A DNA stretch of 38,057 bases from an uncultured Prevotellaceae bacterium (GCA_937915745.1 CALGGJ010000011.1:1-38057); one strand, 5' to 3'. Shown: positions 24,791-33,663, counted from the first letter of the stretch. Program-made: numbers and translations. Notes: a model not told the origin generated them from the sequence alone.

Positions 24791-26722
24791 ATGGAATATG
24801 GATTTGTAAAAGTGGCCGCAGCCGTGCCACACGTGCAAATTGGCGAGTGCGAAAGCAACACACGTCAGATTGAAAGTCTCGTAGTGCAAGCCGAGGGCAA
24901 GGGCGTTGAAATAATAGTATTTCCCGAACTGAGCATGACAGGATATACCTGTGCCGACCTTTTCCAGCAGCAACTGCTTATCGACAGTTGTGAGAGTGCC
25001 ATGTTCCGTCTGCTCGATGTCACACGCTCGCTCAATATCATTGCCATAGTCGGACTTCCGTTACGAGTGGGTGCTGTCTTGTTCAATGCGGCTGCCGTGG
25101 TGCAACATGGTCAGATTCTCGGCATTGTTCCAAAGACGCACATCCCTAATTATTCAGAATTCTACGAGAAACGATGGTTTGCGTCGGGTCGTAATATAGA
25201 TACCACCACGACGTATTGTGCACAGAGTGTGCGTGTATGTCCGCATTTGCTGTTCCGTACACCATCCTGTACATTTGGCATTGAGATTTGCGAAGACCTA
25301 TGGTCGCCTGTGCCGCCAAGTTCGTCGCTCGTGCTTCAGGGGGCAGACGTTGTATTCAACCTCTCGGCTACCGACGAGTTTTCATGTAAACACGCTTATC
25401 TATGTAATATGTTGGCTCAGCAGTCGGCTCGTTGTATCTGCGGATATGTATATGCTTCGAGCGGATTTGGCGAGTCGTCGCAAGACTTGGTGTTTGCCGG
25501 CAACGGACTCATCTACGAGAATGGTGTCCAGCTTGCTAACGGCCGGCGTTTTGAGATGAGTGAACAGATGGTAATGTCGGAAATCGACATTGAATACCTG
25601 CGCAACCTGCGACAGGCAAACATGACTTTTGCTGAATCATCCCTCACCGTTCAGTCTGCACCAACCGTCGAAACCGCCGACAACGACAGCACCATGTTGC
25701 ACACCCCTACCCTGACCCGCAGCATCGCACCAAACCCCTTCATCAGCAATGACATTCCGACTGACGAGCAATACTCTGACATGTTCAGTATGCAAGTGTC
25801 GGGGCTTGCACGTCGCATCACCCACATCAATGCCAAGACCGTGGTCATAGGTATCTCGGGCGGCCTCGACTCCACACTCGCCCTCTTGGTTTGCGCCAAG
25901 ACCATGGATAAGCTCTCGCGCAGCCGACGCGATATCATTGCCATCACGATGCCTGGATTCGGCACGACCGACCGCACATATCAAAATGCCCTTCAGCTCA
26001 TGCAGGCGCTCAATGTCACGATGCGCGAGATATCTATACGCGATGCCTGCCTTCAACATTTCAGTGATATAGGCCACGATGCAGAAAACCACGACGTGAC
26101 TTATGAGAACTCGCAGGCACGCGAGCGCACACAGATACTTATGGATGTGGCAAATCGTGAAAACGGCATCGTAATCGGCACTGGAGACCTCTCGGAACTG
26201 GCACTGGGGTGGGCTACATACAACGGCGACCACATGTCGAACTATGGTGTCAATGCTTCGATTCCGAAAACCATTGTGCGTAACATCGTGACGTGGATTG
26301 CAAACACCGATTTCGACAGCCATACTCAAGAGGTACTGCTCGACATCGTCTCCACGCCAATTAGCCCAGAGCTCATTCCGGCAGGTAACGACGGGCAGAT
26401 TAAGCAGAAAACCGAGGACCTTGTCGGACCATACGAACTGCACGACTTTTTCCTCTTTCATCTGGTCTATAGCAAATTCCGGCCGTCGAAAATACTATAT
26501 CTTGCCACATGTGCATTTGCCGGCGTTTATTCCGATGAGGTCATAAATCACTGGCTCCACACATTCATGCGCAGGTTCTTCTCACAACAATTCAAACGCT
26601 CTTGTATGCCCGACGGACCGAAAGTGTGTTGCATAAGCCTCTCGCCACGTGGCGACTGGCGTATGCCGAGCGACGCCACGGTCGATGCATGGATGAAAGA
26701 CTTGGATAATACCCAATCGTAA
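24791..26722 (+). CDS. nadE: Glutamine-dependent NAD+ synthetase
   Basis: Makes NAD from nicotinic acid adenine dinucleotide, using ammonia released from glutamine. The 643 residues carry an N-terminal CN-hydrolase glutaminase domain with triad Glu46 (FPELS), Lys115 (VPKTH) and Cys167 (EICEDLW), and a C-terminal synthetase domain with P-loop SGGLDS (356-361), a GTGDLSELALGW segment and a late KFRPSKI region. Length fits the two-domain type. It follows tamB by 46 bases and precedes the TIGR02757-family gene by 12. Codon use is visibly richer in T/G than in the genes around it. Confidence 0.97.
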   Translation: MEYGFVKVAAAVPHVQIGECESNTRQIESLVVQAEGKGVEIIVFPELSMTGYTCADLFQQQLLIDSCESAMFRLLDVTRSLNIIAIVGLPLRVGAVLFNAAAVVQHGQILGIVPKTHIPNYSEFYEKRWFASGRNIDTTTTYCAQSVRVCPHLLFRTPSCTFGIEICEDLWSPVPPSSSLVLQGADVVFNLSATDEFSCKHAYLCNMLAQQSARCICGYVYASSGFGESSQDLVFAGNGLIYENGVQLANGRRFEMSEQMVMSEIDIEYLRNLRQANMTFAESSLTVQSAPTVETADNDSTMLHTPTLTRSIAPNPFISNDIPTDEQYSDMFSMQVSGLARRITHINAKTVVIGISGGLDSTLALLVCAKTMDKLSRSRRDIIAITMPGFGTTDRTYQNALQLMQALNVTMREISIRDACLQHFSDIGHDAENHDVTYENSQARERTQILMDVANRENGIVIGTGDLSELALGWATYNGDHMSNYGVNASIPKTIVRNIVTWIANTDFDSHTQEVLLDIVSTPISPELIPAGNDGQIKQKTEDLVGPYELHDFFLFHLVYSKFRPSKILYLATCAFAGVYSDEVINHWLHTFMRRFFSQQFKRSCMPDGPKVCCISLSPRGDWRMPSDATVDAWMKDLDNTQS

Positions 26723-26734
26723 ACCGGCGATGCC

Positions 26735-27472
26735 ATGAAGTCAATTCTCGACCATACATACGATACATTCAATCCCGAGGCATTCCTGGCTGTTGACCCC
26801 TGCGGTACTGTCCACCAACTCATGCAACACACCGACAGTCAGCTCGACATAGAGTTGGGAGCATTGCTCGTTGCCATGATTAGCTGGGGTTCACGTAAAG
26901 TGATTGTCCCTACGGCCATACACATGCTTCGCGACGAAATGCACTGGCAGCCAGCTCATTTCATCAAAAGCGGAGAGTATGCGCAATCATACCACGATGC
27001 AAAGCGCCAATGTGTATATCGCACCCTCAACGTACCGACATTTCACCATGTATGCCACAACCTGCAACACGAACTCGACGGCTACGACACAATGGAAGCA
27101 CGTCTCAACAACCTGACGGCCAAAGATGCAATAGCCGAGATATGCAGGTGGCTCGCTCCTGCCCGCCTCGGTACCATGCCCTCCTCGGCATGTAAGCGAG
27201 TGTGTATGTTTATGCGATGGATGGTACGACCATATTATCCCGACCTGGGACTGTGGACCTCACGCTCGCCGGCCGACCTTTATGCCGTGATGGACACGCA
27301 TGTGTGTCAGCAGACACGACATCTGTTGAAGCATAAACGCCCCACATGGCAGGCATGTGAAGAACTGACTGCTTTGTTCAACTCGTGGAACCCTGCCGAC
27401 CCTCTGCGATACGACATAGCACTCATGACACTGGCCGACTCGAAAAACGATACCGCACTCGCAAGCCCATGA
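26735..27472 (+). CDS. TIGR02757 family protein
   Basis: A 245-residue protein matching the TIGR02757/DUF2400 pattern of Bacteroidetes and Spirochaetes: LGALLVAMISWGSRK near the start, a helical middle, KRVCMFMRWMVRPYYPDLGLW, and DTHVCQQTRHL. The helical layout suggests kinship with HhH-type DNA glycosylases, but no function is proven. The last five codons and the stop (from 27455) lie inside a 22-bp repeat unit (array D), so the native C-terminus may have been altered by repeat insertion. It follows nadE by 12 bases. Confidence 0.85.
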   Translation: MKSILDHTYDTFNPEAFLAVDPCGTVHQLMQHTDSQLDIELGALLVAMISWGSRKVIVPTAIHMLRDEMHWQPAHFIKSGEYAQSYHDAKRQCVYRTLNVPTFHHVCHNLQHELDGYDTMEARLNNLTAKDAIAEICRWLAPARLGTMPSSACKRVCMFMRWMVRPYYPDLGLWTSRSPADLYAVMDTHVCQQTRHLLKHKRPTWQACEELTALFNSWNPADPLRYDIALMTLADSKNDTALASP

Positions 27473-27532
27473 CTGCGCACTCGTGACACCGAGGCTACGC
27501 ACTCACAAGCCCATGACTGCACACTCGCAAAC
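27455..27532 (-). repeat. 22-bp tandem repeat array D
   Basis: Three 22-bp units (27455-27476, 27477-27498, 27499-27520) and a partial fourth (27521-27532), inverted relative to arrays A-C: read on the plus strand the core is GACTGCGCACTC. Units one and three share the spacer around CGCAAGCCCAT / CACAAGCCCAT. The array begins within the 3' end of the TIGR02757-family gene and fills most of the gap before ettA. Confidence 0.85.
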
Positions 27533-27572
27533 CGACCATTACGAAACCACACTAAAACACACACAATATAAT

Positions 27573-29267
27573 ATGCCAACAGTTGACGACAAGAAGGTGA
27601 TATTCTCGATGGTGGGGGTATCGAAAACAATACAGCAAAACCAAAAACAGGTATTGAAAAACATATACCTGTCGTTCTTCTATGGAGCCAAAATCGGTAT
27701 CATAGGTCTGAATGGTGCAGGAAAATCCACCCTGATGAAGATTATTGCAGGCATCGACCAACAATACCAAGGCAATGTGGTATGGAGTCCGGGCTATACG
27801 GTAGGCTATCTGCCGCAAGACCCACAGCTCGACGCGTCGAAGACCGTGAAAGAAAATGTGATGGAGGGTGTGCAACATGTATATGACGCCCTGCGCGAAT
27901 ACGACGAGATAAACCAGAAATTCGCCTTGCCAGAATACTACGAAGATGCCGACCGCATGACCGGACTCATGACACGTCAGGCCGAAATACAAGATATAAT
28001 CGACTCCACCGATGCCTGGAACATAGACAGCAAGCTGGAACGAGCCATGGATGCGCTGCGTTGCCCACCAGGCAACCGGAGTGTGGAAAACCTGTCGGGA
28101 GGCGAACGTCGCCGTGTGGCACTATGCCGGCTGCTGTTGCAAAAGCCCGATGTGCTGTTGCTCGACGAACCCACCAACCATCTCGATGCCGAAAGCATCG
28201 ACTGGCTCGAACAACATCTGGAACAATACGAGGGCACAGTCATAGCAGTGACACACGACCGCTACTTCCTCGACGATGTGAGCCAGTGGATACTCGAACT
28301 CGACCGCGGCGAAGGCATACCATGGAAAGGCAACTACACATCGTGGCTCGAGCAGAAAACACAACGCATGGCAAACGAAGAAAAAGCCGAAAGCAAACGA
28401 CGGAAAACACTCGAACGCGAACTCGAATGGGTGAGAATGGCACCAAAAGCACGTCAGGCAAAGGGAAAAGCGCGCCTCAACTCATACGACAAGCTGCTCA
28501 ACCAAGACCAGAAAGAGCGCGAACAAAAACTCGAGATATTCATTCCAAACGGCCCGCGATTGGGACACAAGGTGATTGAAGCCGAACACGTAGCGAAGTC
28601 GTTTGGTCAGAAAACACTATTCACCGACCTCAACTTCATATTGCCACCCAACGGAATAGTAGGAGTGATAGGACCCAACGGAACAGGCAAAACCACACTA
28701 TTCCGCCTCATCATGGGACTCGACACACCCGACACCGGTACATTCAACATAGGCGAGACAGTGAAACTGAGCTATGTTGACCAACAACATCAAGACATCG
28801 ACCCTGCAAAGACCGTCTATCAAGTAGTGAGCCAAGGCAACGAGACACTGCTCATGAGCGGCCGCGACATCAACGTGAGGTCATACCTCAGCCGTTTCAA
28901 CTTCAACGGCGCCGACCAGGAAAAGCTTTGCGGAATACTCTCGGGCGGTGAACGCAACCGCTTGCATCTGGCAATAGCCCTGAAACAAGAAGGCAACGTA
29001 CTGCTGCTCGACGAACCCACCAACGACATCGACGTCAATACACTGCGCGCTCTCGAAGAAGGTCTCGACACGTTTGCAGGATGTGCTGTCGTCATAAGCC
29101 ACGACCGATGGTTCCTCGACCGCATCTGCACACACATACTCGCATTCGAAGGCGATGGCAATGTATTCTTCTACGAAGGGTCATACACCGACTACGAAGC
29201 CAACAAAGCCAAACGACTCGGACTCGAAGAACCTAAACGAATGAGATACAGAAAGCTGATGGAATAA
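27573..29267 (+). CDS. ettA: ABC-F ATPase, energy-dependent translational throttle protein EttA
   Basis: A soluble ABC-F protein that binds the ribosomal E site and gates entry into elongation according to ATP/ADP ratio. The 564-residue product has two ATPase domains: Walker A GLNGAGKST (45-53) with signature LSGGERRR and Walker B LLLDEPTNHLDAESIDWLE, then GPNGTGKTT with LSGGERNR and LLLDEPTNDID. A basic interdomain linker (KRRKTLERELEWVRMAPKAR) corresponds to the tRNA-interacting motif. I chose ATG 27573 because MPTVDDKKVIFSMVGVSK is the family N-terminus. The frame stays open upstream to 27483, but that part lies in repeat array D. Confidence 0.93.
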   Translation: MPTVDDKKVIFSMVGVSKTIQQNQKQVLKNIYLSFFYGAKIGIIGLNGAGKSTLMKIIAGIDQQYQGNVVWSPGYTVGYLPQDPQLDASKTVKENVMEGVQHVYDALREYDEINQKFALPEYYEDADRMTGLMTRQAEIQDIIDSTDAWNIDSKLERAMDALRCPPGNRSVENLSGGERRRVALCRLLLQKPDVLLLDEPTNHLDAESIDWLEQHLEQYEGTVIAVTHDRYFLDDVSQWILELDRGEGIPWKGNYTSWLEQKTQRMANEEKAESKRRKTLERELEWVRMAPKARQAKGKARLNSYDKLLNQDQKEREQKLEIFIPNGPRLGHKVIEAEHVAKSFGQKTLFTDLNFILPPNGIVGVIGPNGTGKTTLFRLIMGLDTPDTGTFNIGETVKLSYVDQQHQDIDPAKTVYQVVSQGNETLLMSGRDINVRSYLSRFNFNGADQEKLCGILSGGERNRLHLAIALKQEGNVLLLDEPTNDIDVNTLRALEEGLDTFAGCAVVISHDRWFLDRICTHILAFEGDGNVFFYEGSYTDYEANKAKRLGLEEPKRMRYRKLME

Positions 29268-29380
29268 AAAACAAACACACAATCATTCTACAAAACAAGA
29301 ATAAAAACAGAAACGTATAAAGACAACCATAGCAGTTCTGAAAGACAAAAATCACAGCAACCTCATAATACCAAGATAAA

Positions 29381-30256
29381 ATGAAACATATAGCCGCAAC
29401 ACTCATCCGCGTATGCTGCATTCTGACAATCATATCGTGTGGCAGCGACGGCAACGATATCATCATCAACACACCCAAACCCGGCAGATACGAATCACGG
29501 CTCGAAGTACCGGCCATGCAACCATCGGGCACGTTTTTCATACAACACTCCACCAAGATAGGCAACGATTCGGTCATGACATATTGCCTGGAATACAGTC
29601 CGGCAAAGAACCATTCACGATGGGTTGCCTTCCGTTTCGACGGCAAGACACGAGCCATCAATTCAAACCGGAGCGATACCTGGGCCGACGACCCCAAACT
29701 CGACTCATACTATCACGTAGGGGCCGGATATTTTAATGGAGGCAGCCGTGGCCACATTTGTGCATCACACGACCGCAGATACAGCCAAGAAGCTAACCAA
29801 CAGACATTCTACATGACCAACATGTCGCCTATGAACGGCTCGTTCAACGCCAACTACTGGACAGCATTCGAGTCGTTTGTGCAAGAAAAAGGTCGAGATG
29901 CCAACTTTGCCGATACCCTCTATGTCGTGAAAGGCGGCACAATAACCAACGGAATGACTCAAGGCACAGCAACAAGCAGCTATGGTAAAAGCATAGTCAT
30001 ACCCAAATACTACTTCATAGCCCTACTACGTTTCAAAGGTGGAAAGTATAATGCTATGGGCTTTTGGGTGGAACACAACAACCACGGATATATAAGTGAG
30101 TCGGCACCACGTAGTGTCATCTGCGATTGTATTGTCAACATCGACCGCCTTGAAGAACTGACAGGCATCGACTTCTTCCACAACCTGCCCGACAACATAG
30201 AGCGACAAGTGGAAAGCACCGATATAGAAACCATACGTGATAACTGGGGAATATAG
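29381..30256 (+). CDS. Exported DNA/RNA non-specific endonuclease (NUC1 family), lipoprotein
   Basis: A 291-residue lipoprotein (lipobox TIISC, Cys20) with a beta-beta-alpha-metal nuclease domain at about 65-285. The active-site motif is SRGHICASHDR, with His125 in place of the DRGH histidine of Serratia nuclease and the usual first Asp replaced by Ser. The metal-site region FNANYWTAFE (155-164) has the Asn and Glu expected. Such enzymes degrade extracellular nucleic acid for nutrients or matrix control. No promoter of the usual type is visible in the 113-base gap after ettA. It converges on miaA. Confidence 0.85.
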   Translation: MKHIAATLIRVCCILTIISCGSDGNDIIINTPKPGRYESRLEVPAMQPSGTFFIQHSTKIGNDSVMTYCLEYSPAKNHSRWVAFRFDGKTRAINSNRSDTWADDPKLDSYYHVGAGYFNGGSRGHICASHDRRYSQEANQQTFYMTNMSPMNGSFNANYWTAFESFVQEKGRDANFADTLYVVKGGTITNGMTQGTATSSYGKSIVIPKYYFIALLRFKGGKYNAMGFWVEHNNHGYISESAPRSVICDCIVNIDRLEELTGIDFFHNLPDNIERQVESTDIETIRDNWGI

Positions 30257-30363
30257 CCACAGAACAACAATACTGATGCCGCTATATAATGGAACGCCAG
30301 CCAATATTGGCAAGGTGTATTTTCTATATTGACGAAAGGCCCTGGCTATATTGAAGAGAATGC

Positions 30364-31308
30364 TTATTGATGTAGATAAGATTCTATCAATGCAATAGCA
30401 TCAGCCCATTCCATGCTTTTAGGCATGTGGGTCAACGGTTCAACCCAGTGTATGTCCTCATCACGCTGAAACCAGGTCATCTGTTTCTTGGCATATACCC
30501 GTGTATTCTTCTTTATACGCTCAACGGCCATAGGCAACTGCCACTGTCCATCAATAACATTAAACAGCTCCTTATATCCTACAGTGTTGAGCGCATTGAG
30601 CTGCCGCAACGGATATACACGGCGTGCCTCGTCCATCAACCCGTCGGCCATCATCTGGTCAACCCTCGCATTGATTCGTGCAAACAACTCCTCGCGCTTG
30701 CGTCGTAATCCTATTTTAATGATACTGAATGGACGTTGCCTGGCTTTACCTTGTCTGAATGAAGTGTATGTTTGTCCCGTCTGATAACATATTTCGAGTG
30801 CATGTATAATGCGCTTGTGGTTTTTATGGTCAACGATGTCGTAGTATTCAGGGTCGAGTACCCTCAGTTCAGATAGCAGTCGGTCTATACCGTCGCTTTC
30901 GAGTCGGCGTCGCATCAGTTCCCGCACATCGTCGGCAATGGTTGGGATATCGTCTATACCTCTACATACGGCATCAATATACATCATACTTCCACCCACC
31001 ATCAGTGCATAGTCGTGTGTCCTGAACTGTTGTTCGAGCAGCCGGAGTACATCCTGTTCATATTGTGCGGCACTGTAATACTGATTTAAGTGCAACATGT
31101 CGATGAAGTGATGCACCACACCTCCCTGTTCCTTACTGTTTGGTTTTGCCGTGCCGATGTCTATGTCTTTATATATCTGCCGCGAGTCTGCCGAAATGAT
31201 ATCACACGACAAGAGCTTAGCAATACTGATGCTAAGCTCTGTTTTGCCCACAGCCGTTGGTCCGAGCAGTACGACAAGTGTTTTTGGGTTATTCAAATTG
31301 GGGTCCAT
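30364..31308 (-). CDS. miaA: tRNA dimethylallyltransferase
   Basis: Adds a dimethylallyl group to N6 of A37 in tRNAs that read codons starting with U. The 314-residue protein has P-loop GPTAVGKTE (16-24), ISADSRQIYKDIDIGTAKP with the tRNA/DMAPP-contacting Asp, VGGSMMY (about 100-106), and a C-terminal KNTRVYAKKQMTWFQRD segment. Length is normal. It ends the minus-strand operon led by lpxD and lies 26 bases after the pRiA4b-ORF3-like gene. Interestingly it modifies the same tRNA class that includes tRNA-Ser(CGA) in this window. Confidence 0.97.
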   Translation of the reverse strand: MDPNLNNPKTLVVLLGPTAVGKTELSISIAKLLSCDIISADSRQIYKDIDIGTAKPNSKEQGGVVHHFIDMLHLNQYYSAAQYEQDVLRLLEQQFRTHDYALMVGGSMMYIDAVCRGIDDIPTIADDVRELMRRRLESDGIDRLLSELRVLDPEYYDIVDHKNHKRIIHALEICYQTGQTYTSFRQGKARQRPFSIIKIGLRRKREELFARINARVDQMMADGLMDEARRVYPLRQLNALNTVGYKELFNVIDGQWQLPMAVERIKKNTRVYAKKQMTWFQRDEDIHWVEPLTHMPKSMEWADAIALIESYLHQ

Positions 31309-31334
31309 CGCTTACTCGAGGGGGGGCTGTCGGC

Positions 31335-31892
31335 TCACTCGAAGGGGTTTCCATCGCTTATTTCCAATCCCTCGAGTCCTATTTCCTCGTCATCGATCCC
31401 GTCGCCATACAAGTCGTCATCGTCGTATATATCGGAATCGTTGCCTGCAGCCGGTGCCGGATTGCGTGCCATGAGTTCATCGAAGTCGATGGTTTGGCGT
31501 GGCGGGTTTCCTTGACTACGCGACACTTTTGGTGTGTCGAGTGATTGTCCGGTAATGATTTCTGCCACCTGGATAAAGAAATTTCGGTCGGCCAGCGGGT
31601 CGAAGGTGTACATGAGGTGTTGTTTTTCTTCTTCAATCAGTTCCGACAACCTTGTATTGGCCATCACATACGAGTCTTGATCGGTGTCGGTATCCATCTC
31701 TTCGAGGGTTATTTCCTGTCCTTTTTCCCATCCGTCTTCACACATTGTGAACGAGGTTAGCTGGTCGTCGGCATAGTGGCATGTGTCCAGAATCGTTTTG
31801 TGAAGGTCGAGGAAGGTGGCATCGGAGTCGATAAAAAACTCGCGCATGAAGTCTTCAACCTCGTCGGATATCATTATCAGCCGGAATATCAT
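31335..31892 (-). CDS. Plasmid pRiA4b ORF-3-like protein
   Basis: A 185-residue cytoplasmic protein whose first 130 residues fit the pRiA4b ORF-3-like family: FRLIMISDEVEDFMREFFI, ATFLDLHKTILDTCHY, DDQLTSFTM, and YTFDPLADRNFFIQV. The C-terminal third (about 140-185) is strongly acidic with a DDDD/DDEE character and probably disordered. Function unknown; despite its name nothing here suggests a plasmid or transposon. It sits 56 bases after lpxA and 26 before miaA, so it is co-transcribed with lipid A and tRNA-modification genes. Confidence 0.85.
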   Translation of the reverse strand: MIFRLIMISDEVEDFMREFFIDSDATFLDLHKTILDTCHYADDQLTSFTMCEDGWEKGQEITLEEMDTDTDQDSYVMANTRLSELIEEEKQHLMYTFDPLADRNFFIQVAEIITGQSLDTPKVSRSQGNPPRQTIDFDELMARNPAPAAGNDSDIYDDDDLYGDGIDDEEIGLEGLEISDGNPFE

Positions 31893-31948
31893 ATTGTGGT
31901 CTATTTTTATGTTGTTATGTTTTGTTATATGTTATGACGGTGGTTGTG

Positions 31949-32722
31949 TCATCTTATGATTCCCCGTGTGGTGTTGGCCACGAAATCTATGATGTATTGT
32001 ATTTCCTTTCCCATCGTTATTGTTTCCTTTATCTGCTGTAGTGCATCCGCAGTGCGCAGGTTGCTGTTGTATAGGATGCGATAGGCATTGTGTATGTCGT
32101 TTATTACTTCGACTGTGTAGTTGCGGCGTCTCAGTCCCACGAGGTTTATTCCACAGTATGCCACCGGCTCGCGTGCTGCTATGACGAATGGTGGGATGTC
32201 CATGCTGGTGCGTGTGCCGCCTTGTACCATGGTGTATCCTCCGATTCGGCAGAATTGGTGTACTAACACTACTGCGCTGATGATTGCATTGTCGTCAACG
32301 ATTACTTCTCCGGCCAGTTTTGTGGAGTTTCCCATTATGATTCCGCTGCCGAACTCGCAGTCGTGTGCAATGTGTGCGTTTTCCATAATGAGGTTGTTCG
32401 ACCCCACTCGTGTTGTACCTTTGCTTGCAGTGCCTCGGTGTATGGTCACGTTTTCGCGGATACGGTTGTTGTCGCCTATTACGACCGTTGATTCTTCGCC
32501 GCGGAATTTCAGGTCTTGTGGTATGGCTCCTATCACTGCACCTGGAAACAGGACGTTGCCTGAACCCAGCTTTGTTCCGCGCAACAGCGTGACATTATTC
32601 ATAAGTTCGTTGTTTTCTGCTATTTCAACTCCTTTGTCGATGTAGCAGAATGGGCCGATGGTACATCCGTCGCCTATTTTGGCTTCGGAGTCGATATATG
32701 CTAATGGGCTTATCTTTGACAT
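31949..32722 (-). CDS. lpxA: UDP-N-acetylglucosamine acyltransferase
   Basis: First enzyme of lipid A synthesis: transfers a 3-hydroxyacyl chain from ACP to UDP-GlcNAc. The 257-residue product starts MSKISPLAYIDSEAKIGDG and forms a left-handed beta-helix of hexapeptide repeats with the catalytic-His segment NAHIAHDCEFG, then a helical C-terminus (about 190-257). The frame is open to 32911 but that upstream part overlaps lpxC and is not family-like, so the ATG at 32722 is used. It begins 26 bases after the lpxC stop. Length agrees with E. coli LpxA (262). Confidence 0.95.
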   Translation of the reverse strand: MSKISPLAYIDSEAKIGDGCTIGPFCYIDKGVEIAENNELMNNVTLLRGTKLGSGNVLFPGAVIGAIPQDLKFRGEESTVVIGDNNRIRENVTIHRGTASKGTTRVGSNNLIMENAHIAHDCEFGSGIIMGNSTKLAGEVIVDDNAIISAVVLVHQFCRIGGYTMVQGGTRTSMDIPPFVIAAREPVAYCGINLVGLRRRNYTVEVINDIHNAYRILYNSNLRTADALQQIKETITMGKEIQYIIDFVANTTRGIIR

Positions 32723-32748
32723 AATGTTAGTTTGTTTCTGTCGTATTA

Positions 32749-33663
32749 TTACATGTTTCTGTTCTTCAGAGTTACTATTTCCCGGGCCACCCTGTTGTTT
32801 ATGGTGTGTCCGGGTTTGAATGCCTCGACATGTGCTTTCAGCCTGCATCCTGTCAGCGCGAGGTCGCCAATGATGTCGAGCAGTTTGTGTCGTGCCATTT
32901 CGTTGGGCCATGTGAGTGGTTTGCGGTTGAGGAATCCCAGTTGCGTTGCGTCCATCCGTGGCACACCCATCGTATCGGCAAGGAAGTCGAGTTTGTCTTG
33001 TGGCAGTTGGTTTTCGTATATCACGATTGCATTGTCGAGGTCTCCGCCTTTGATGTATCCCATTTCGAGTAGTGGTTGTATGTCGCGCACGAAGACGAAT
33101 GTGCGTGCTGAAGCTATCTCGTTGGCAAAGTGGGATATATCCTGGAGTTCGGCTTTTTGGTTTGCAAGCATCTTCGACTCGAATGCAATGGTTATGTCGA
33201 GACTGAACTTGTTGGCCGGACTTACGACGATATGCTCGCCGTTGTTGCCGTCGATTATTATCTCGCGGTCTATGTTCAGATAGTTGCGTTCGGTTGCCTG
33301 TTCGTGTGTCCCGACCCGTTGTATCTCGTTGACAAACAGTTGTGCGCTTCCGTCGAGGATGGGCATCTCGGGTCCGTCGAGGTCAATAAGGCAGTTGTCT
33401 ATTCCCATGGCATAGAGTGCAGCCATGGCATGTTCGATGGTACTCACCTTTGCACCGTTCTGTTCGACCACCGTGCCCCGTGTGGTCTCAACCACATTTT
33501 CTGCGGCGCACACTATGCATGGTTGACTGTCGAGGTCGGTGCGCCGGAGTATGTATCCGTGGTTTTCGGGAGCGGGATGGAATGTTGCGGTTATGGTCTG
33601 CCCTGTGTGTAGTCCTTTGCTCTTTACGGAGAAAGAGCCATTCAGTGTTATTTGTCTTGACAT
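32749..33663 (-). CDS. lpxC: UDP-3-O-acyl-N-acetylglucosamine deacetylase, stand-alone form
   Basis: The committed zinc-dependent step of lipid A synthesis. All ligands are seen: His78 in TIEHAMAAL, His259 and Asp263 in MARHKLLDIIGD, and catalytic His286 in KPGHTINN. At 304 residues it ends just after the LpxC domain (NRNM). In Bacteroides and relatives LpxC is usually fused to a FabZ dehydratase (about 460 residues); here no FabZ segment follows, and only 26 bases separate the stop from lpxA. The start overlaps the lpxD stop by 16 bases. It should be fully active as a deacetylase. Confidence 0.95.
   Translation of the reverse strand: MSRQITLNGSFSVKSKGLHTGQTITATFHPAPENHGYILRRTDLDSQPCIVCAAENVVETTRGTVVEQNGAKVSTIEHAMAALYAMGIDNCLIDLDGPEMPILDGSAQLFVNEIQRVGTHEQATERNYLNIDREIIIDGNNGEHIVVSPANKFSLDITIAFESKMLANQKAELQDISHFANEIASARTFVFVRDIQPLLEMGYIKGGDLDNAIVIYENQLPQDKLDFLADTMGVPRMDATQLGFLNRKPLTWPNEMARHKLLDIIGDLALTGCRLKAHVEAFKPGHTINNRVAREIVTLKNRNM

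Noticed and set aside
25637..26461. 274-codon open frame on the minus strand opposite nadE
   Set aside because: It is antisense to well-conserved NAD synthetase motifs and has no recognisable domain or promoter.
27483..27572. Upstream extension of ettA through the repeat array
   Set aside because: The extra 30 residues are encoded by repeat array D, while the family N-terminus begins at the ATG at 27573.
30300..30311. GCCAATATTGGC palindrome between the nuclease gene and miaA as a terminator
   Set aside because: The perfect 12-bp palindrome leaves no proper loop and no T-run follows, so a terminator is not supported.
32723..32911. Upstream extension of lpxA by 63 codons, or a hidden FabZ remnant
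   Set aside because: The extension is out of frame with lpxC, Arg/Thr/Gln-rich, and shows no FabZ hot-dog motif; LpxA proteins start at MSKISP-like sequences.
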